Made by a program: the position numbers and the translations under genes. The notes beneath the pieces were generated by a model, which did no database searches, was not told where the DNA came from, and saw only the letters and a program-made list of their open reading frames with translations. Below are positions 8,884-18,894 of a stretch of DNA of 64,000 bases, piece by piece (within the stretch, counting starts at the first letter, position 1; each line of letters begins with the position of its first letter). This DNA comes from JBMOGA01 sp049318625 (GTDB lineage: Bacteria; Pseudomonadota; Alphaproteobacteria; Rhizobiales; Hyphomicrobiaceae), in the NCBI GenBank assembly GCA_049318625.1, contig JBMOGA010000003.1, forward strand, positions 1-64,000. Direction: 5' to 3'.

Positions 8884-9828
8884 TCAGCGATCGAAATCGA
8901 CGGCCGGCGTGTTGGAACCACACACCAGAACGCCGACCCGCTCGCCCTCGGCCGGCCGGTACATCCCCGACGTCAGGGCCGCCAGCGCCGTCGCGCCACC
9001 CGGCTCGGCGACGATCTGCAGCGTCCGCCACAGCCGCCGCTGCGCATCGCGAATGGCCGCGTCCGTCACGAGGAAAACTTCCTCCACGTAGGTCTTTGCC
9101 AGCGGCAGCATGAGGGCGCCGACCTGCCGGGCACCCAGGCTGTCGGCGGCTACGCCCGATACCTCGACATCGACCGGCGCACCGGCCTCGAGCGCGGCGT
9201 CGAGAGCCCGGCAGGTCTCCGGCTCGACGCCGATGATCCGCACCCGACCCTCGTGCCACGCGGCAATACCGCCGATCAGGCCGCCACCGCCGACCGCCAC
9301 GAGCAGGGTGTCCAGCTCCGGCATCTGCACCTCGAGCTCGAGCCCGAGCGTGCCCTGGCCGAGCAGCGTCTCCACCTGATCGTAGGCGTGCACGTCGAGC
9401 GCGCCGGTTCGCTGGCAATGCGCGCGGCAGGCCTCGGCGGCCTCGGCATAGCGGGCGCCGCCGATCACCAGTTCGGCGCCGAGATCACGGATGCGCTGGA
9501 TTTTCGCCGGGCTCGAGATCTCCGGCACGAAGATCGTCGCCTTGTGACCGAGCCTCGCCGCCGCATAGGCGACAGCGGCCCCGTGGTTGCCACCCGACGC
9601 CGCCGCGACGCCGGCCGCCGGAACCTGTCGCGTCAGCAGGTTCGCGAAGGCGCCACGCGGCTTGAAGCTGCCGGTGTGCTGCAGGCATTCGAGCTTGAGC
9701 AGGAACCGGCTACCGCCGCCGATGCCGAGATCGCCGCCGTCGATCTCGACGACCGGGGTCTTGCGGATGTGCGGCCGGATCTTCTGGAACGTCCGCGCGA
9801 TGTCGTCGGGGGTGATCGTCGCACTCAT
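8884..9828 (-). CDS. PLP-dependent serine/threonine dehydratase family protein
   Basis: A 314-aa fold-type II pyridoxal-phosphate enzyme. The Schiff-base lysine is in SFKPRGAFANLL, the cofactor-binding Asn loop is SGGNHGAAVAYAA, and the phosphate-binding glycine loop is VGGGGLIGGIAAW. It lacks the C-terminal ACT regulatory domain of biosynthetic IlvA, which points to a catabolic threonine/serine dehydratase or a serine racemase-like enzyme. Conserved motifs all look functional. It is monocistronic as far as spacing shows. Confidence 0.88.
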   Translation of the reverse strand: MSATITPDDIARTFQKIRPHIRKTPVVEIDGGDLGIGGGSRFLLKLECLQHTGSFKPRGAFANLLTRQVPAAGVAAASGGNHGAAVAYAAARLGHKATIFVPEISSPAKIQRIRDLGAELVIGGARYAEAAEACRAHCQRTGALDVHAYDQVETLLGQGTLGLELEVQMPELDTLLVAVGGGGLIGGIAAWHEGRVRIIGVEPETCRALDAALEAGAPVDVEVSGVAADSLGARQVGALMLPLAKTYVEEVFLVTDAAIRDAQRRLWRTLQIVAEPGGATALAALTSGMYRPAEGERVGVLVCGSNTPAVDFDR

Positions 9829-9884
9829 CGATTCGCTCCTTGTTCAAGGAGCGCTTATCACGCCCGCTACGCCAGTCCCGCCTG

Positions 9885-10610
9885 TTATTCCTCGTCCTCG
9901 CTCGCCGGCACGAACCGGTAGTCGTCGCCCGCCTTCACCAGCTCGTAGGTCTGTGTCCGGTAGAACATCGGCGCCTGATTGCCACCGAATTCCAGCGACG
10001 ACGCGTTGTCGTAGGCGACCGAGAATTGCAGACCCTGCAGACGGACAGTCTGCGGGAAGCCGAGCTTGCCGTCGACCTTGAACGGCCGGCCGAACCCGAT
10101 GCCGCCCTCGTTGACCCGCTTCACGTCGAACACCAGCTCGTAGACATAGCCATCGCCGTAGAACGACGCATAGAAGGCGCGCTGTGCCTTGATCGACGGG
10201 CTGTTGATGGTGGCAAGCGGGCTCTTGAGCCGCTCGGTCGTCACGTCCTTGACGAAGAATTTGAGCTGCCGCTTGGCCTCGGCGGCGATCGCCGCCGCTT
10301 TCGACGACGACAGGAACGACACGCTGACACCGACGGCCACGCCACTCGACAGGTTCACCGAGATCAACCCCGCGCTCTGCGGCCGCTGCAGGGCGTCGGG
10401 TGGAATGTCGAGCGTGTCGAGCAGGGTCATCTTGTCGGCGCCGCGCTCGCGCACCAGCAGCGACCCGATCGGCAGCAATTCGGTGTTGACCACGCCCAGC
10501 GCCGTGCGCGTGCGGGTGAGGTTGACCAGCAGGCTGCCGTCCTGCGCAACCGCCACCGCCGGCGCACAACCGAGACCCACGACCAGGGCAAGCAACACCA
10601 GACGCAACAT
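9885..10610 (-). CDS. Secreted hypothetical protein
   Basis: I do not recognise a named family. The 241-aa product begins with a clear signal peptide (MLRLVLLALVVGLGCAPAVA) and continues as a soluble, mixed alpha/beta protein with no cysteine cluster, membrane span or catalytic signature, ending in an acidic DYRFVPASEDEE tail. The ATG at 10610 is chosen because it opens the signal peptide; the upstream open frame overlaps the TPP riboswitch and is not credible. Likely periplasmic. It runs divergently from thiC. Confidence 0.7.
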   Translation of the reverse strand: MLRLVLLALVVGLGCAPAVAVAQDGSLLVNLTRTRTALGVVNTELLPIGSLLVRERGADKMTLLDTLDIPPDALQRPQSAGLISVNLSSGVAVGVSVSFLSSSKAAAIAAEAKRQLKFFVKDVTTERLKSPLATINSPSIKAQRAFYASFYGDGYVYELVFDVKRVNEGGIGFGRPFKVDGKLGFPQTVRLQGLQFSVAYDNASSLEFGGNQAPMFYRTQTYELVKAGDDYRFVPASEDEE

Positions 10611-10785
10611 GGACAGGCCTCCGGACACGACAAACCGGCCGGACCCTACGTCCTTTCCGCGCCCCGATGCGAGCCCTCCGCTCCGCCCGCACTGCCGTCG
10701 GTGCAGGGGTGTGCTGCGACGGACACAGACGCGTCGTCCGTCGACCCGCTTGCGATCGCGTTGCCACCAGGGCACAATGCAACCT

Positions 10786-10880
10786 TGTTCCGAGGGGGGC
10801 CGGCGGCAGCTGGCTGAGATCGCTCTAGTGCCGGGCGGCCACTCTTCGAACCTGATCCGGGTCATGCCGGCGAAGGGACA
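10786..10880 (+). ncRNA. TPP riboswitch (THI element)
   Basis: The thiamine-pyrophosphate aptamer is recognised by its two universal cores: CTGAGA at 10814-10819 and CCTGATCCGG...CATGCCGGCGAAGGGA at 10851-10878. The closing helix pairs TGTTCC (10786-10791) with GGGACA (10875-10880). It is followed by thiC after ~127 nt of leader containing the ribosome site GGAG at 10998-11001. Binding of TPP should lower thiC expression. The stretch 10611-10785 before it shows no gene. Confidence 0.95.
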
Positions 10881-11007
10881 GGACGCTAGATTTCCCCGTT
10901 CGCCACAGACCCCTGTTGATACGAGCGTGCAGGGCGGCCCAGGCCGCGATTGTCCGCTCACCTGGGAGACTGCCTGCGCCGCGGCGTGGGCCCTTGCGGA
11001 GACGACC

Positions 11008-12900
<1,893 letters not shown>

Positions 12901-12921
12901 GCGCAGCACGCCGCCGGTGAA

Positions 12922-12944
12922 GCGGGCGCCAGACCGGCGCCCGC
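12922..12944 (+). terminator. Strong hairpin after thiC
   Basis: GCGGGCGCC-AGACC-GGCGCCCGC is a perfect 9-bp GC stem with a 5-base loop, 22 nt after the thiC stop. It lacks a U-tract, so it may be a 3'-end stabiliser or a weak terminator rather than a classical one. Confidence 0.5.
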
Positions 12945-13022
12945 GCGCAGGCCCCGACCCAAGCCCACCCGGCGATCGAATTCGGGACGTCCTGGCCCGT
13001 CGCAGTCGCGGCGAGCGAACCT

Positions 13023-13468
13023 ATTCTCGTCAGCATCGCCCTGCTGACACGGTCTCTCGCCGCCGTCGTCCTGCTGGCCAAGGTCTTGTGGCCGGTTCTC
13101 GGGCACGCAGTCTCGGCTGCCCACCTGCCGAAGGTTTTCGTCGGCGCCGTCATCGCGGCCGTCGTGCTGCTACCGGAAGGCATCTCGGCCGTGCACGCGG
13201 CCCGCCGCCATCGCGTGCAGACGAGCCTCAATCTCGCGCTCGGCTCGGCGATGGCGACGATGGGGCTGACCATTCCGATCGCCGCGGTCACCACGCTGAT
13301 ACTGGGCCAGCCCACGATGCTCGGCCCCGCGCCCGCGGAGACGACGCAGTTGATGATGACGTTGTTCATCAGCACGCTCACGCTCGCCGCCGGACGCACC
13401 ACCATGAGAAAGGGCGCCGTTCATCTCACTATTTTGCGGTCTTCCTGTTTCTGGCCGCAGCGCCCTGA
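13023..13468 (+). pseudogene. chaA: Remnant of a Ca2+/H+ (cation/proton) antiporter, chaA
   Basis: The reading frame from about 13023 encodes only the C-terminal part of a ChaA/CaCA-family antiporter, recognisable from VVLLPEGISAVHAARRHRVQ and TSLNLALGSAMATMGLTIPI. The first half, with its own membrane helices and acidic ion-binding motif, is absent: the frame closes upstream at a stop at 12918, just behind thiC. Near the 3' end the frame runs off into LRSSCFWPQRPERRAKS and stops at 13487. Adding one T to the run at 13432-13435 instead restores FAVFLFLAAAP and a stop at 13466-13468, the expected last helix. So the gene is both 5'-deleted and frameshifted; no usable start codon is seen. Confidence 0.8.
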
Positions 13469-13507
13469 GCGACGCGCGAAGTCGTGAGTGCGAGCCTCCA
13501 CCCGCCG

Positions 13508-14263
13508 CTACCCCGGCTCCATGCCCATCGTCTTGATCACCGGTGCCGCGGCTGGCGCGGTCAGATGCTTGACCAGCGCCTTCGCCGCGTCCACCGACGG
13601 GGCCGCCGCGTGCAGCCCGATGGCGTAGATGGTGTAATTCTGGATGGCGGCCGGCAACGGGCCGAGGTCGACAAGGCCCGGCATGCCCAGGAACTCGCTC
13701 ACCTGCGCGAACCCGAGATCCACGTCGCCGCTGGCAACCAGCTTCGCCACCTCGGCACCGGACGACGGCTGCTTGATCCGCCCTGCGACCGTCTCGGCGA
13801 TCCCCATCTTTTTGAAAAGCTCGGCGACATAGGCGCCGCTCGGCCCCGCCGAGTGCGCGACCGACTTGGCCCCCAGCACGGCCGCCTTGACGGCGTCGGG
13901 GGTCGAGATATCGGGCTTCGCCAAGCCGGCACGGACGGCCATCGCGACACCCGTCTTGGCGAAATCGACACGGCTGCCCGCGGCGAGCTTCCCGGCCGCG
14001 ATCAGCTGGTCGATGTTCGCCGAGCCGATCAGCACGAGATCGTAGACCTCGCCGTCCGTCACCTTCTTGGTCGCAGCCACGGTGCCGGCCCAGGTCGTCA
14101 CGACCTTGTGCCCGCTCGCCGCCTCGAAACTTTTCACGAGTTCGCCGTACCCGTCCTTGACGGCGTTCGCGGCGATCACCTTCACCTCGGCCGCCGAGGC
14201 TGGCGCTGCTGCAGCCACGAGGCTCACCATTGCGACGAGGGTCTTGATCCAAAGCTTCGACAT
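13508..14263 (-). CDS. ModA-like periplasmic substrate-binding protein
   Basis: A 251-aa secreted binding protein of the molybdate/extracellular-solute type (bacterial type-II fold). It has a signal peptide to about residue 25 (ending APASA), then the family start EVKVIAANAVKDGYGELVKS, the segment YDLVLIGSANIDQLIAAG and the hinge-region GPSGAYVAELFKKMGI. No ModB permease or ModC ATPase lies nearby, so it is an orphan; the ligand could be molybdate, tungstate or another oxyanion or organic acid. It converges with the chaA remnant. Confidence 0.82.
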   Translation of the reverse strand: MSKLWIKTLVAMVSLVAAAAPASAAEVKVIAANAVKDGYGELVKSFEAASGHKVVTTWAGTVAATKKVTDGEVYDLVLIGSANIDQLIAAGKLAAGSRVDFAKTGVAMAVRAGLAKPDISTPDAVKAAVLGAKSVAHSAGPSGAYVAELFKKMGIAETVAGRIKQPSSGAEVAKLVASGDVDLGFAQVSEFLGMPGLVDLGPLPAAIQNYTIYAIGLHAAAPSVDAAKALVKHLTAPAAAPVIKTMGMEPG

Positions 14264-14394
14264 TGGAGTCTCCAATCGTACCACCGGCACCAGCCCGCAA
14301 TCTGCGCGGCGAGCATGAAGCCAATACGACCGCCAAGCTGCGCGGATCTTTGCGGCTGGGGCCGGACCGCCCCACGCCGGACGGCGCCCAGAGG

Positions 14395-15006
14395 TCAGCG
14401 GGGCGCGAGTGGGCAGCCGGCGATGGCCGCGAGCACGTCTTGCCGTCCGCCGTTTCGACGCGCCTCGTCCTCGCTCATCACGCGGTAGATCATGTGCTGT
14501 GGGTCGCTGGTCTGGTGCGGCCGGTCGTGAAGCGCGAGCAGGCTCACCGCCGCATGGTGGCGCACCAGCGCCTCGCGATCGTCGAGCGCCGCCGCGAGCG
14601 CCGATACGGCGGCAACGTCGGCCACGTCGCGCAACGCGACGGCCGCGCCGAGCCGCACCGTCCAAGCCTCTCCGGTCGCCAGCAGCCGCGTCAGGGTCTC
14701 GCACCAGCGCTGGTCCGGCCGGATACGCCACAGCGCCCGAGCCAGTTCGACCCGCTCCGGGTCGGAAACGGCGTCGCCCACCCCCGCGATGATCTGCATC
14801 AGCGCAGTCTCCGCCCGTGCCGCGCGCAACACGCCAAGGCCGATCACCGCCCGCGTGTCCGGCAACGCGTCCAGCAGCATCCCCTCCGCGGCCGTGCGTT
14901 CCGCCCCCGCCAGTCTGCCGAGCGCCGCGGTGTCGAGGCCGTCACGCGCGGAATTGCGATCCTCGAAAAAGCTGTGGCGGAAGCGGGCGAAGTCTGACGA
15001 CGGCAT
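14395..15006 (-). CDS. HEAT-repeat-containing protein
   Basis: A 203-aa soluble protein made of repeated helical hairpins with regular DRxALVRHHAAVSLLAL-like and WTVRLGAAVALRDVADVAAV-like blocks, characteristic of HEAT or PBS-lyase-type repeats. Such proteins are scaffolds; no catalytic motif is visible. The start is placed at the ATG at 15006, after a stretch with no protein-like character. It lies 131 nt upstream of, and on the same strand as, the ModA-like gene, but no functional link can be drawn. Confidence 0.7.
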   Translation of the reverse strand: MPSSDFARFRHSFFEDRNSARDGLDTAALGRLAGAERTAAEGMLLDALPDTRAVIGLGVLRAARAETALMQIIAGVGDAVSDPERVELARALWRIRPDQRWCETLTRLLATGEAWTVRLGAAVALRDVADVAAVSALAAALDDREALVRHHAAVSLLALHDRPHQTSDPQHMIYRVMSEDEARRNGGRQDVLAAIAGCPLAPR

Positions 15007-15134
15007 GGCCACCTCGATAGATCCAAGACAATGTCGTCGCCACACGATGGCAAGCCTGTGACGCCACGGCGGGTTGCTCCCACCGCACGCATCACCGACT
15101 GTGCCGGCCAGAGTCACCGGGAAGGGCCGCCGCC

Positions 15135-15347
15135 ATGGACGTCAAGGATTCGAACGGCAACAAGCTTGCCGACGGCGACAAGGTGATCCTGACCAAGGAT
15201 CTCAAGGTGAAGGGCTCGTCCGTCACGCTGAAGCGCGGCACGGTGATCACCCACATCCGCCTGACCGACGACCCCGAGGAAATCGAGGGCCGCAACGACA
15301 AGGTGAAGGGCCTGGTCCTGCGCACCGAGTTCGTCAAGAAGGCGTGA
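15135..15347 (+). CDS. PhnA/YjdM C-terminal-domain small protein
   Basis: A 70-residue protein matching the C-terminal domain of the PhnA (YjdM) family: VKDSNGNKLADGDKVILTKD, VKGSSVTLKRGTVI and RNDKVKGLVLRTEFVKKA. The N-terminal zinc ribbon of the full-length (about 110-aa) proteins is absent, a common alphaproteobacterial short form. The family is named for alkylphosphonate uptake but its biochemical role is unknown. It is flanked by a HEAT-repeat gene and a VOC protein on the other strand. Confidence 0.85.
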   Translation: MDVKDSNGNKLADGDKVILTKDLKVKGSSVTLKRGTVITHIRLTDDPEEIEGRNDKVKGLVLRTEFVKKA

Positions 15348-15359
15348 AACGGCGCCGCT

Positions 15360-15737
15360 CTACCCCGCCTCTTCCGGCGCGAAATCGATGTGGATGTGGT
15401 TGCCGTCCGGATCCCACACGTTGATCTGGACGATCCCGAACCCCGGCACTACGCGCTTCTCGTAACGCTCGCCCTGTTCCGCAAGCCGCGCTTCGAACGC
15501 GGCGAGGCCCGTCGCCTGAAACGCGAAATGCTCGATCCTGGGATCGCTTCCTCCGGGCGTCGTCGTGACGCCGACCAGATGCACCGCCGGATGATCGCCC
15601 GTATAGAGCCACGCCCCGGGAAACGGGAACGGCGGGCGCTTCCCGGAGGGCATGCCGAGCACACGGCCGTACCACGCCGCCATCGCATCGACGTTCGCGG
15701 TCCGCACGTTCACATGGTCGAGCCGGCCGATTTGCAT
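15360..15737 (-). CDS. VOC (glyoxalase/bleomycin-resistance/dioxygenase) family protein
   Basis: A 125-aa single-module vicinal-oxygen-chelate protein. Metal-site elements are visible: His in LDHVNVRTANVDAMAAWYG, His in RIEHFAFQATG and acidic residues near DPDGNHIHIDFAPEE. The fold is shared by glyoxalases, dioxygenases and fosfomycin/bleomycin resistance proteins, and the substrate here cannot be told. The start at 15737 gives the standard beta-strand opening. Divergent from the Fsr-type exporter at 15928. Confidence 0.85.
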   Translation of the reverse strand: MQIGRLDHVNVRTANVDAMAAWYGRVLGMPSGKRPPFPFPGAWLYTGDHPAVHLVGVTTTPGGSDPRIEHFAFQATGLAAFEARLAEQGERYEKRVVPGFGIVQINVWDPDGNHIHIDFAPEEAG

Positions 15738-15927
15738 GACGATCTCCTCGCGCGGGGCGGCAGTCTGGCGCCGACACGCCGAGGATAATCCGGCGTGCCG
15801 CGCCGGCCAATGGCCGATCGTCATCGGACCATGCCACCAACGGGCCGGTCGGCCGCACGCCTGCCCCCCGCCCCACGGGCAACTTCGGGGCTATTCCCCG
15901 ATCGCGACCGTCTGCTATTCATCGCCC

Positions 15928-17139
15928 ATGCAGAAATCAGCCGACGAAACACCCGCCGATGCCGCCGTGGTCAAGACCGCCACGTTCTCGATCCTCGTGG
16001 CGTTGTCGTTCTCGCATTTCCTGAACGACTTGATCCAGTCGCTGCTTCCCGCGATCTACCCGATCATCAAGGAGGCCTACCGGCTGGACTTCGGGCAGAT
16101 CGGGCTGATCACGTTCACCTTCCAGATGACGGCCTCGCTGTTTCAGCCGCTGGTCGGCGCCTACACCGACAAGCATCCCCAGCCCTATTCGCTGGTCGCC
16201 GGCATGGCTTCCACCCTCGTCGGCCTGCTGGTGCTCGCACAGGCGGGCAGCTATCCCATGCTCATTCTCGGCGCGGCGCTGGTCGGCACCGGCTCGTCGA
16301 TCTTCCATCCCGAAGCCACCCGCATGGCCAGTGTCGCGGCGGGCGGGCGGCACGGCCTCGCCCAATCGCTGTTCCAGTTCGGCGGCCAGGGCGGCGCGGC
16401 GGCGGGCCCCCTGGTTGCAGCCTGGATCGTCGTGCCGAACGGGCAGGCGAGCCTCGGCTGGTTCTCCGCATTGGCCCTGATCGCCATCGTCGTGATGCTT
16501 CGCGTCGGCGGCTGGTATCGCGATCAACTCGCGCGCATCGGCGCCCGGGTCCAGAAGGCGCGCACGGGAGACGTGCGCCCGGTAGCCGCCGTCCTCGTCC
16601 CCATCACGCTGCTGATCCTCGTGATGTTCTCGAAGAACATCTACCAGTCGAGCCTGCAGACGTTCTACATCTTCTATCTGATCGAGCGTTTCGGCGTCTC
16701 TGTGCAGCACGCGCAACTGCTGCTGTTCGTGTTCCTGATCTCCTCCCCGTTCGGCCTCATGGTCGGCGGGCCGATCGGCGACCGGATCGGGCGCCGCCGC
16801 ATGATCCTGCTGTCGATCGTAGGCTCGGCGCCGTTCGCGCTCCTCTTGCCGTTCGCCAACTTGTTCTGGACGCCGATCTTGACGTTCATGATCGGCTTCG
16901 TCCTTTCGAGCGCCTTCGCCTCGATCCTCGTCTACGCCATCCAGCTGCTGCCGGGCCGCGTCGGCATGATCGGCGGCCTGTTCTACGGCCTGACGTTCGG
17001 CCTCGGCGCGATCGGCGCCGCCCTGCTCGGCGAACTTGCCGACCTGACAAGCATCGTGACCGTCTATCAGATCTGTGCCGTCCTGCCGCTGGTCGGCCTG
17101 CTGGCGCTCTGGCTGCCGGAGGTTGAGGACGCGCGGTGA
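15928..17139 (+). CDS. MFS exporter, fosmidomycin-resistance (Fsr) type
   Basis: A 403-aa major-facilitator transporter with twelve predicted helices. The first helix segment SFSHFLNDLIQSLLPAIYPI and the loops ADTDKHPQ-like YTDKHPQPYSLVAGM and GDRIGRRRMILLSI match the Fsr family, proton-driven exporters named for fosmidomycin resistance. The substrate in this organism is unknown. The ATG at 15928 is chosen since the preceding 92 codons read through the VOC gene in an unrelated frame. Confidence 0.85.
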   Translation: MQKSADETPADAAVVKTATFSILVALSFSHFLNDLIQSLLPAIYPIIKEAYRLDFGQIGLITFTFQMTASLFQPLVGAYTDKHPQPYSLVAGMASTLVGLLVLAQAGSYPMLILGAALVGTGSSIFHPEATRMASVAAGGRHGLAQSLFQFGGQGGAAAGPLVAAWIVVPNGQASLGWFSALALIAIVVMLRVGGWYRDQLARIGARVQKARTGDVRPVAAVLVPITLLILVMFSKNIYQSSLQTFYIFYLIERFGVSVQHAQLLLFVFLISSPFGLMVGGPIGDRIGRRRMILLSIVGSAPFALLLPFANLFWTPILTFMIGFVLSSAFASILVYAIQLLPGRVGMIGGLFYGLTFGLGAIGAALLGELADLTSIVTVYQICAVLPLVGLLALWLPEVEDAR

Positions 17140-17241
17140 ACCGTGGTCTTGGCACCTGCCCCGCCTTGCGACGCGGAACTGTCATCAACCCGGCATCGAC
17201 GGCCGCTAATCACCCCCAGCTCACAACACCGAGGCAACGTC

Positions 17242-18207
17242 ATGCGTAGACTTCTTCTGTCGGCGGTCCTTCTGCCGGCCCTGATCGGCGCGGCAGCGGC
17301 ACAGAATGCACCATTCTCGTTCATCGCCTGGGGAGACATGCCCTACGCCCCAGACGACGGCCCGAAGGTCGATCGCCTGATCGCCGCCATGAACGCCGCC
17401 AAGCCGGCCTTCACGATCCACGTCGGCGACATCAAGTCGGGCTCCAGCTCCTGTGCCGACGAGAGCCTCAAGAAGGCCTTCGACCAGATCAACTCTGTCG
17501 AGGCGCCGACCGTCTATTCGATCGGCGACAACGAGTGGACCGATTGCCACCGCGAGCGCGCCGGCCGGTTCGATCCCCGCGAGCGGCTGGCGAAGGTCCG
17601 CGAGCTGGCGTTTGCCAAGCCCGGTACGACCCTCGGCAAGACGCCGATGCAGGTCGAGAGCCAAGCCGTCGTCATGGCGCCGAAGTTCGCCAAGTTCGTC
17701 GAGAACCAGCGCTTCGTGAAAAACGGCGTGATGTTCGTCGTCCCCCACATTCCTGGATCGAACAACGGCCTGGAGGCCGCCGATCCCAAGTCGGCCGAGG
17801 AGTTCTTCGAGCGCAACCCGGCCAACCTCGCCTGGATCGCCGACAGCTTCAAGGTCGCCAAGGAGACCGGCCTCAAGGCCGTCGTCATCGCCTTCCAGGC
17901 CAATCCCTACGACATCCGTCAGGTCGAAACGGCCATGCCGCGCGCCTCGGGCTTTGTCGCCACCGTCTCCGCCATCGCCAAGGGCGCCCGGGACCTCGGC
18001 AGGCCGGTGCTGGTGATCCACGGCGACTACCACGTCTTCGAAATGAGCAACTTCATGGACACCGACATGAAGCCCGTTCCGAATACCCTGCGCCTCCAGC
18101 TCTTCGGCGAGGCACGCGCGCACGCGGTGAAAATTCTCGTCGATCCCGACTCGCCCGGCGTGTTCGGCTTCGTGCCGCTGATCGTCCCCCAGAACGGCGC
18201 GTTCTGA
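17242..18207 (+). CDS. Secreted calcineurin-like metallophosphoesterase domain protein
   Basis: A 321-aa periplasmic or secreted protein: signal peptide MRRLLLSAVLLPALIGAAAAQ, then a metallophosphoesterase-like core with an early WGDMPYAPDD motif (position of the first metal Asp), HVGDIKSGSSSC (GD motif), YSIGDNEWTDC in place of the usual GNH[DE], and a late VIHGDYHVFEM (GH motif-like). The metal scaffold is recognisable but variant. Function unknown; possible phosphomonoesterase or nuclease. It is followed by a hairpin between convergent genes. Confidence 0.78.
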   Translation: MRRLLLSAVLLPALIGAAAAQNAPFSFIAWGDMPYAPDDGPKVDRLIAAMNAAKPAFTIHVGDIKSGSSSCADESLKKAFDQINSVEAPTVYSIGDNEWTDCHRERAGRFDPRERLAKVRELAFAKPGTTLGKTPMQVESQAVVMAPKFAKFVENQRFVKNGVMFVVPHIPGSNNGLEAADPKSAEEFFERNPANLAWIADSFKVAKETGLKAVVIAFQANPYDIRQVETAMPRASGFVATVSAIAKGARDLGRPVLVIHGDYHVFEMSNFMDTDMKPVPNTLRLQLFGEARAHAVKILVDPDSPGVFGFVPLIVPQNGAF

Positions 18208-18231
18208 CGCCGCCGACGACGCTTCAAGCGC

Positions 18232-18250
18232 CCCGGCCTCTTCGGCCGGG
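18232..18250. terminator. Hairpin between convergent genes
   Basis: CCCGGCC-TCTTC-GGCCGGG, a perfect 7-bp stem with a 5-base loop, sits between the stop of the secreted phosphoesterase (18207) and the stop of the Cys-rich gene (18274, opposite strand). No T-tract follows on either strand, so termination efficiency is uncertain. Confidence 0.4.
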
Positions 18251-18273
18251 ACGACCGCGCCGCCACCCGTCTG

Positions 18274-18705
18274 TCAGGGCCGCAGCGTGATCAGCTTGCT
18301 GGTCTTGCCGTTGCAGGTATAGCAGCACTCGGAGCAATTCGCGCGCCGGTTGATGCCGACACCCCAGTACTTGTTGTAGCTTCCGCGAACACCGGCGCCG
18401 TAGCAGATCTTCTCGCCGCGCCGGCAGTTGAGGATGTAGGTGTGCCAGTGGCTGTCCTTGACGGTGTACACCTGATTGCCGCCCGGCCACGCATGCTTGC
18501 GCGCGTCCGCGTAGAACTCGAGATCGATGATGTTGGGATGCAGGCTGCGGACGATGAACATCGCCTGATCGCTGGCCAGTGACACCGAGCTCACATAGCG
18601 GTTGAGTTCCTCCTCGGACGAGAAGGTCTCCGCCGAGACGGTCGCCGCCCCTATCCCGACCGACAGCATCATAGCGAGGAGACCCCGCATCCATTGGCGC
18701 ATCAT
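18274..18705 (-). CDS. Small secreted cysteine-rich hypothetical protein
   Basis: Not a family I recognise. The 143-aa product has a signal peptide (through about residue 25, ending VSA) and a mature domain with six cysteines, four of them close together near the C-terminus (NCSECCYTCNG); NCRRGEKICYG lies earlier. Disulphides or metal binding in the periplasm are plausible. GGGAGGG precedes the ATG at 18705, supporting this start. No partner gene is evident. Confidence 0.65.
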   Translation of the reverse strand: MMRQWMRGLLAMMLSVGIGAATVSAETFSSEEELNRYVSSVSLASDQAMFIVRSLHPNIIDLEFYADARKHAWPGGNQVYTVKDSHWHTYILNCRRGEKICYGAGVRGSYNKYWGVGINRRANCSECCYTCNGKTSKLITLRP

Positions 18706-18894
18706 GACATCCCTCCCGCTGAGCCGATCAGCCCCGTTGCATTATCCAGATTCGAGCTCGCCGAGGCAACGTGACTGCCTGGTTGCACAATTCGCGGGCT
18801 CAGGTGCGCGCTGACGCCTTGGCTGGCGTGGTTGCTCTGACCCGGCGACCGTGGCAGGCTTTCGTCTCGTTGTTCCAGGATCGGAAGGCTTGCG

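Noticed and set aside
10189..11007. Upstream extension of the thiC frame
   Set aside because: It reads through the antisense of a secreted-protein gene and through the TPP riboswitch; thiC begins at 11008.
12917..13468. 183-aa frame behind thiC as an independent gene
   Set aside because: Only its last ~11 residues (FAVFLFLAAAP) are protein-like, as the shifted end of the chaA remnant; the rest is random.
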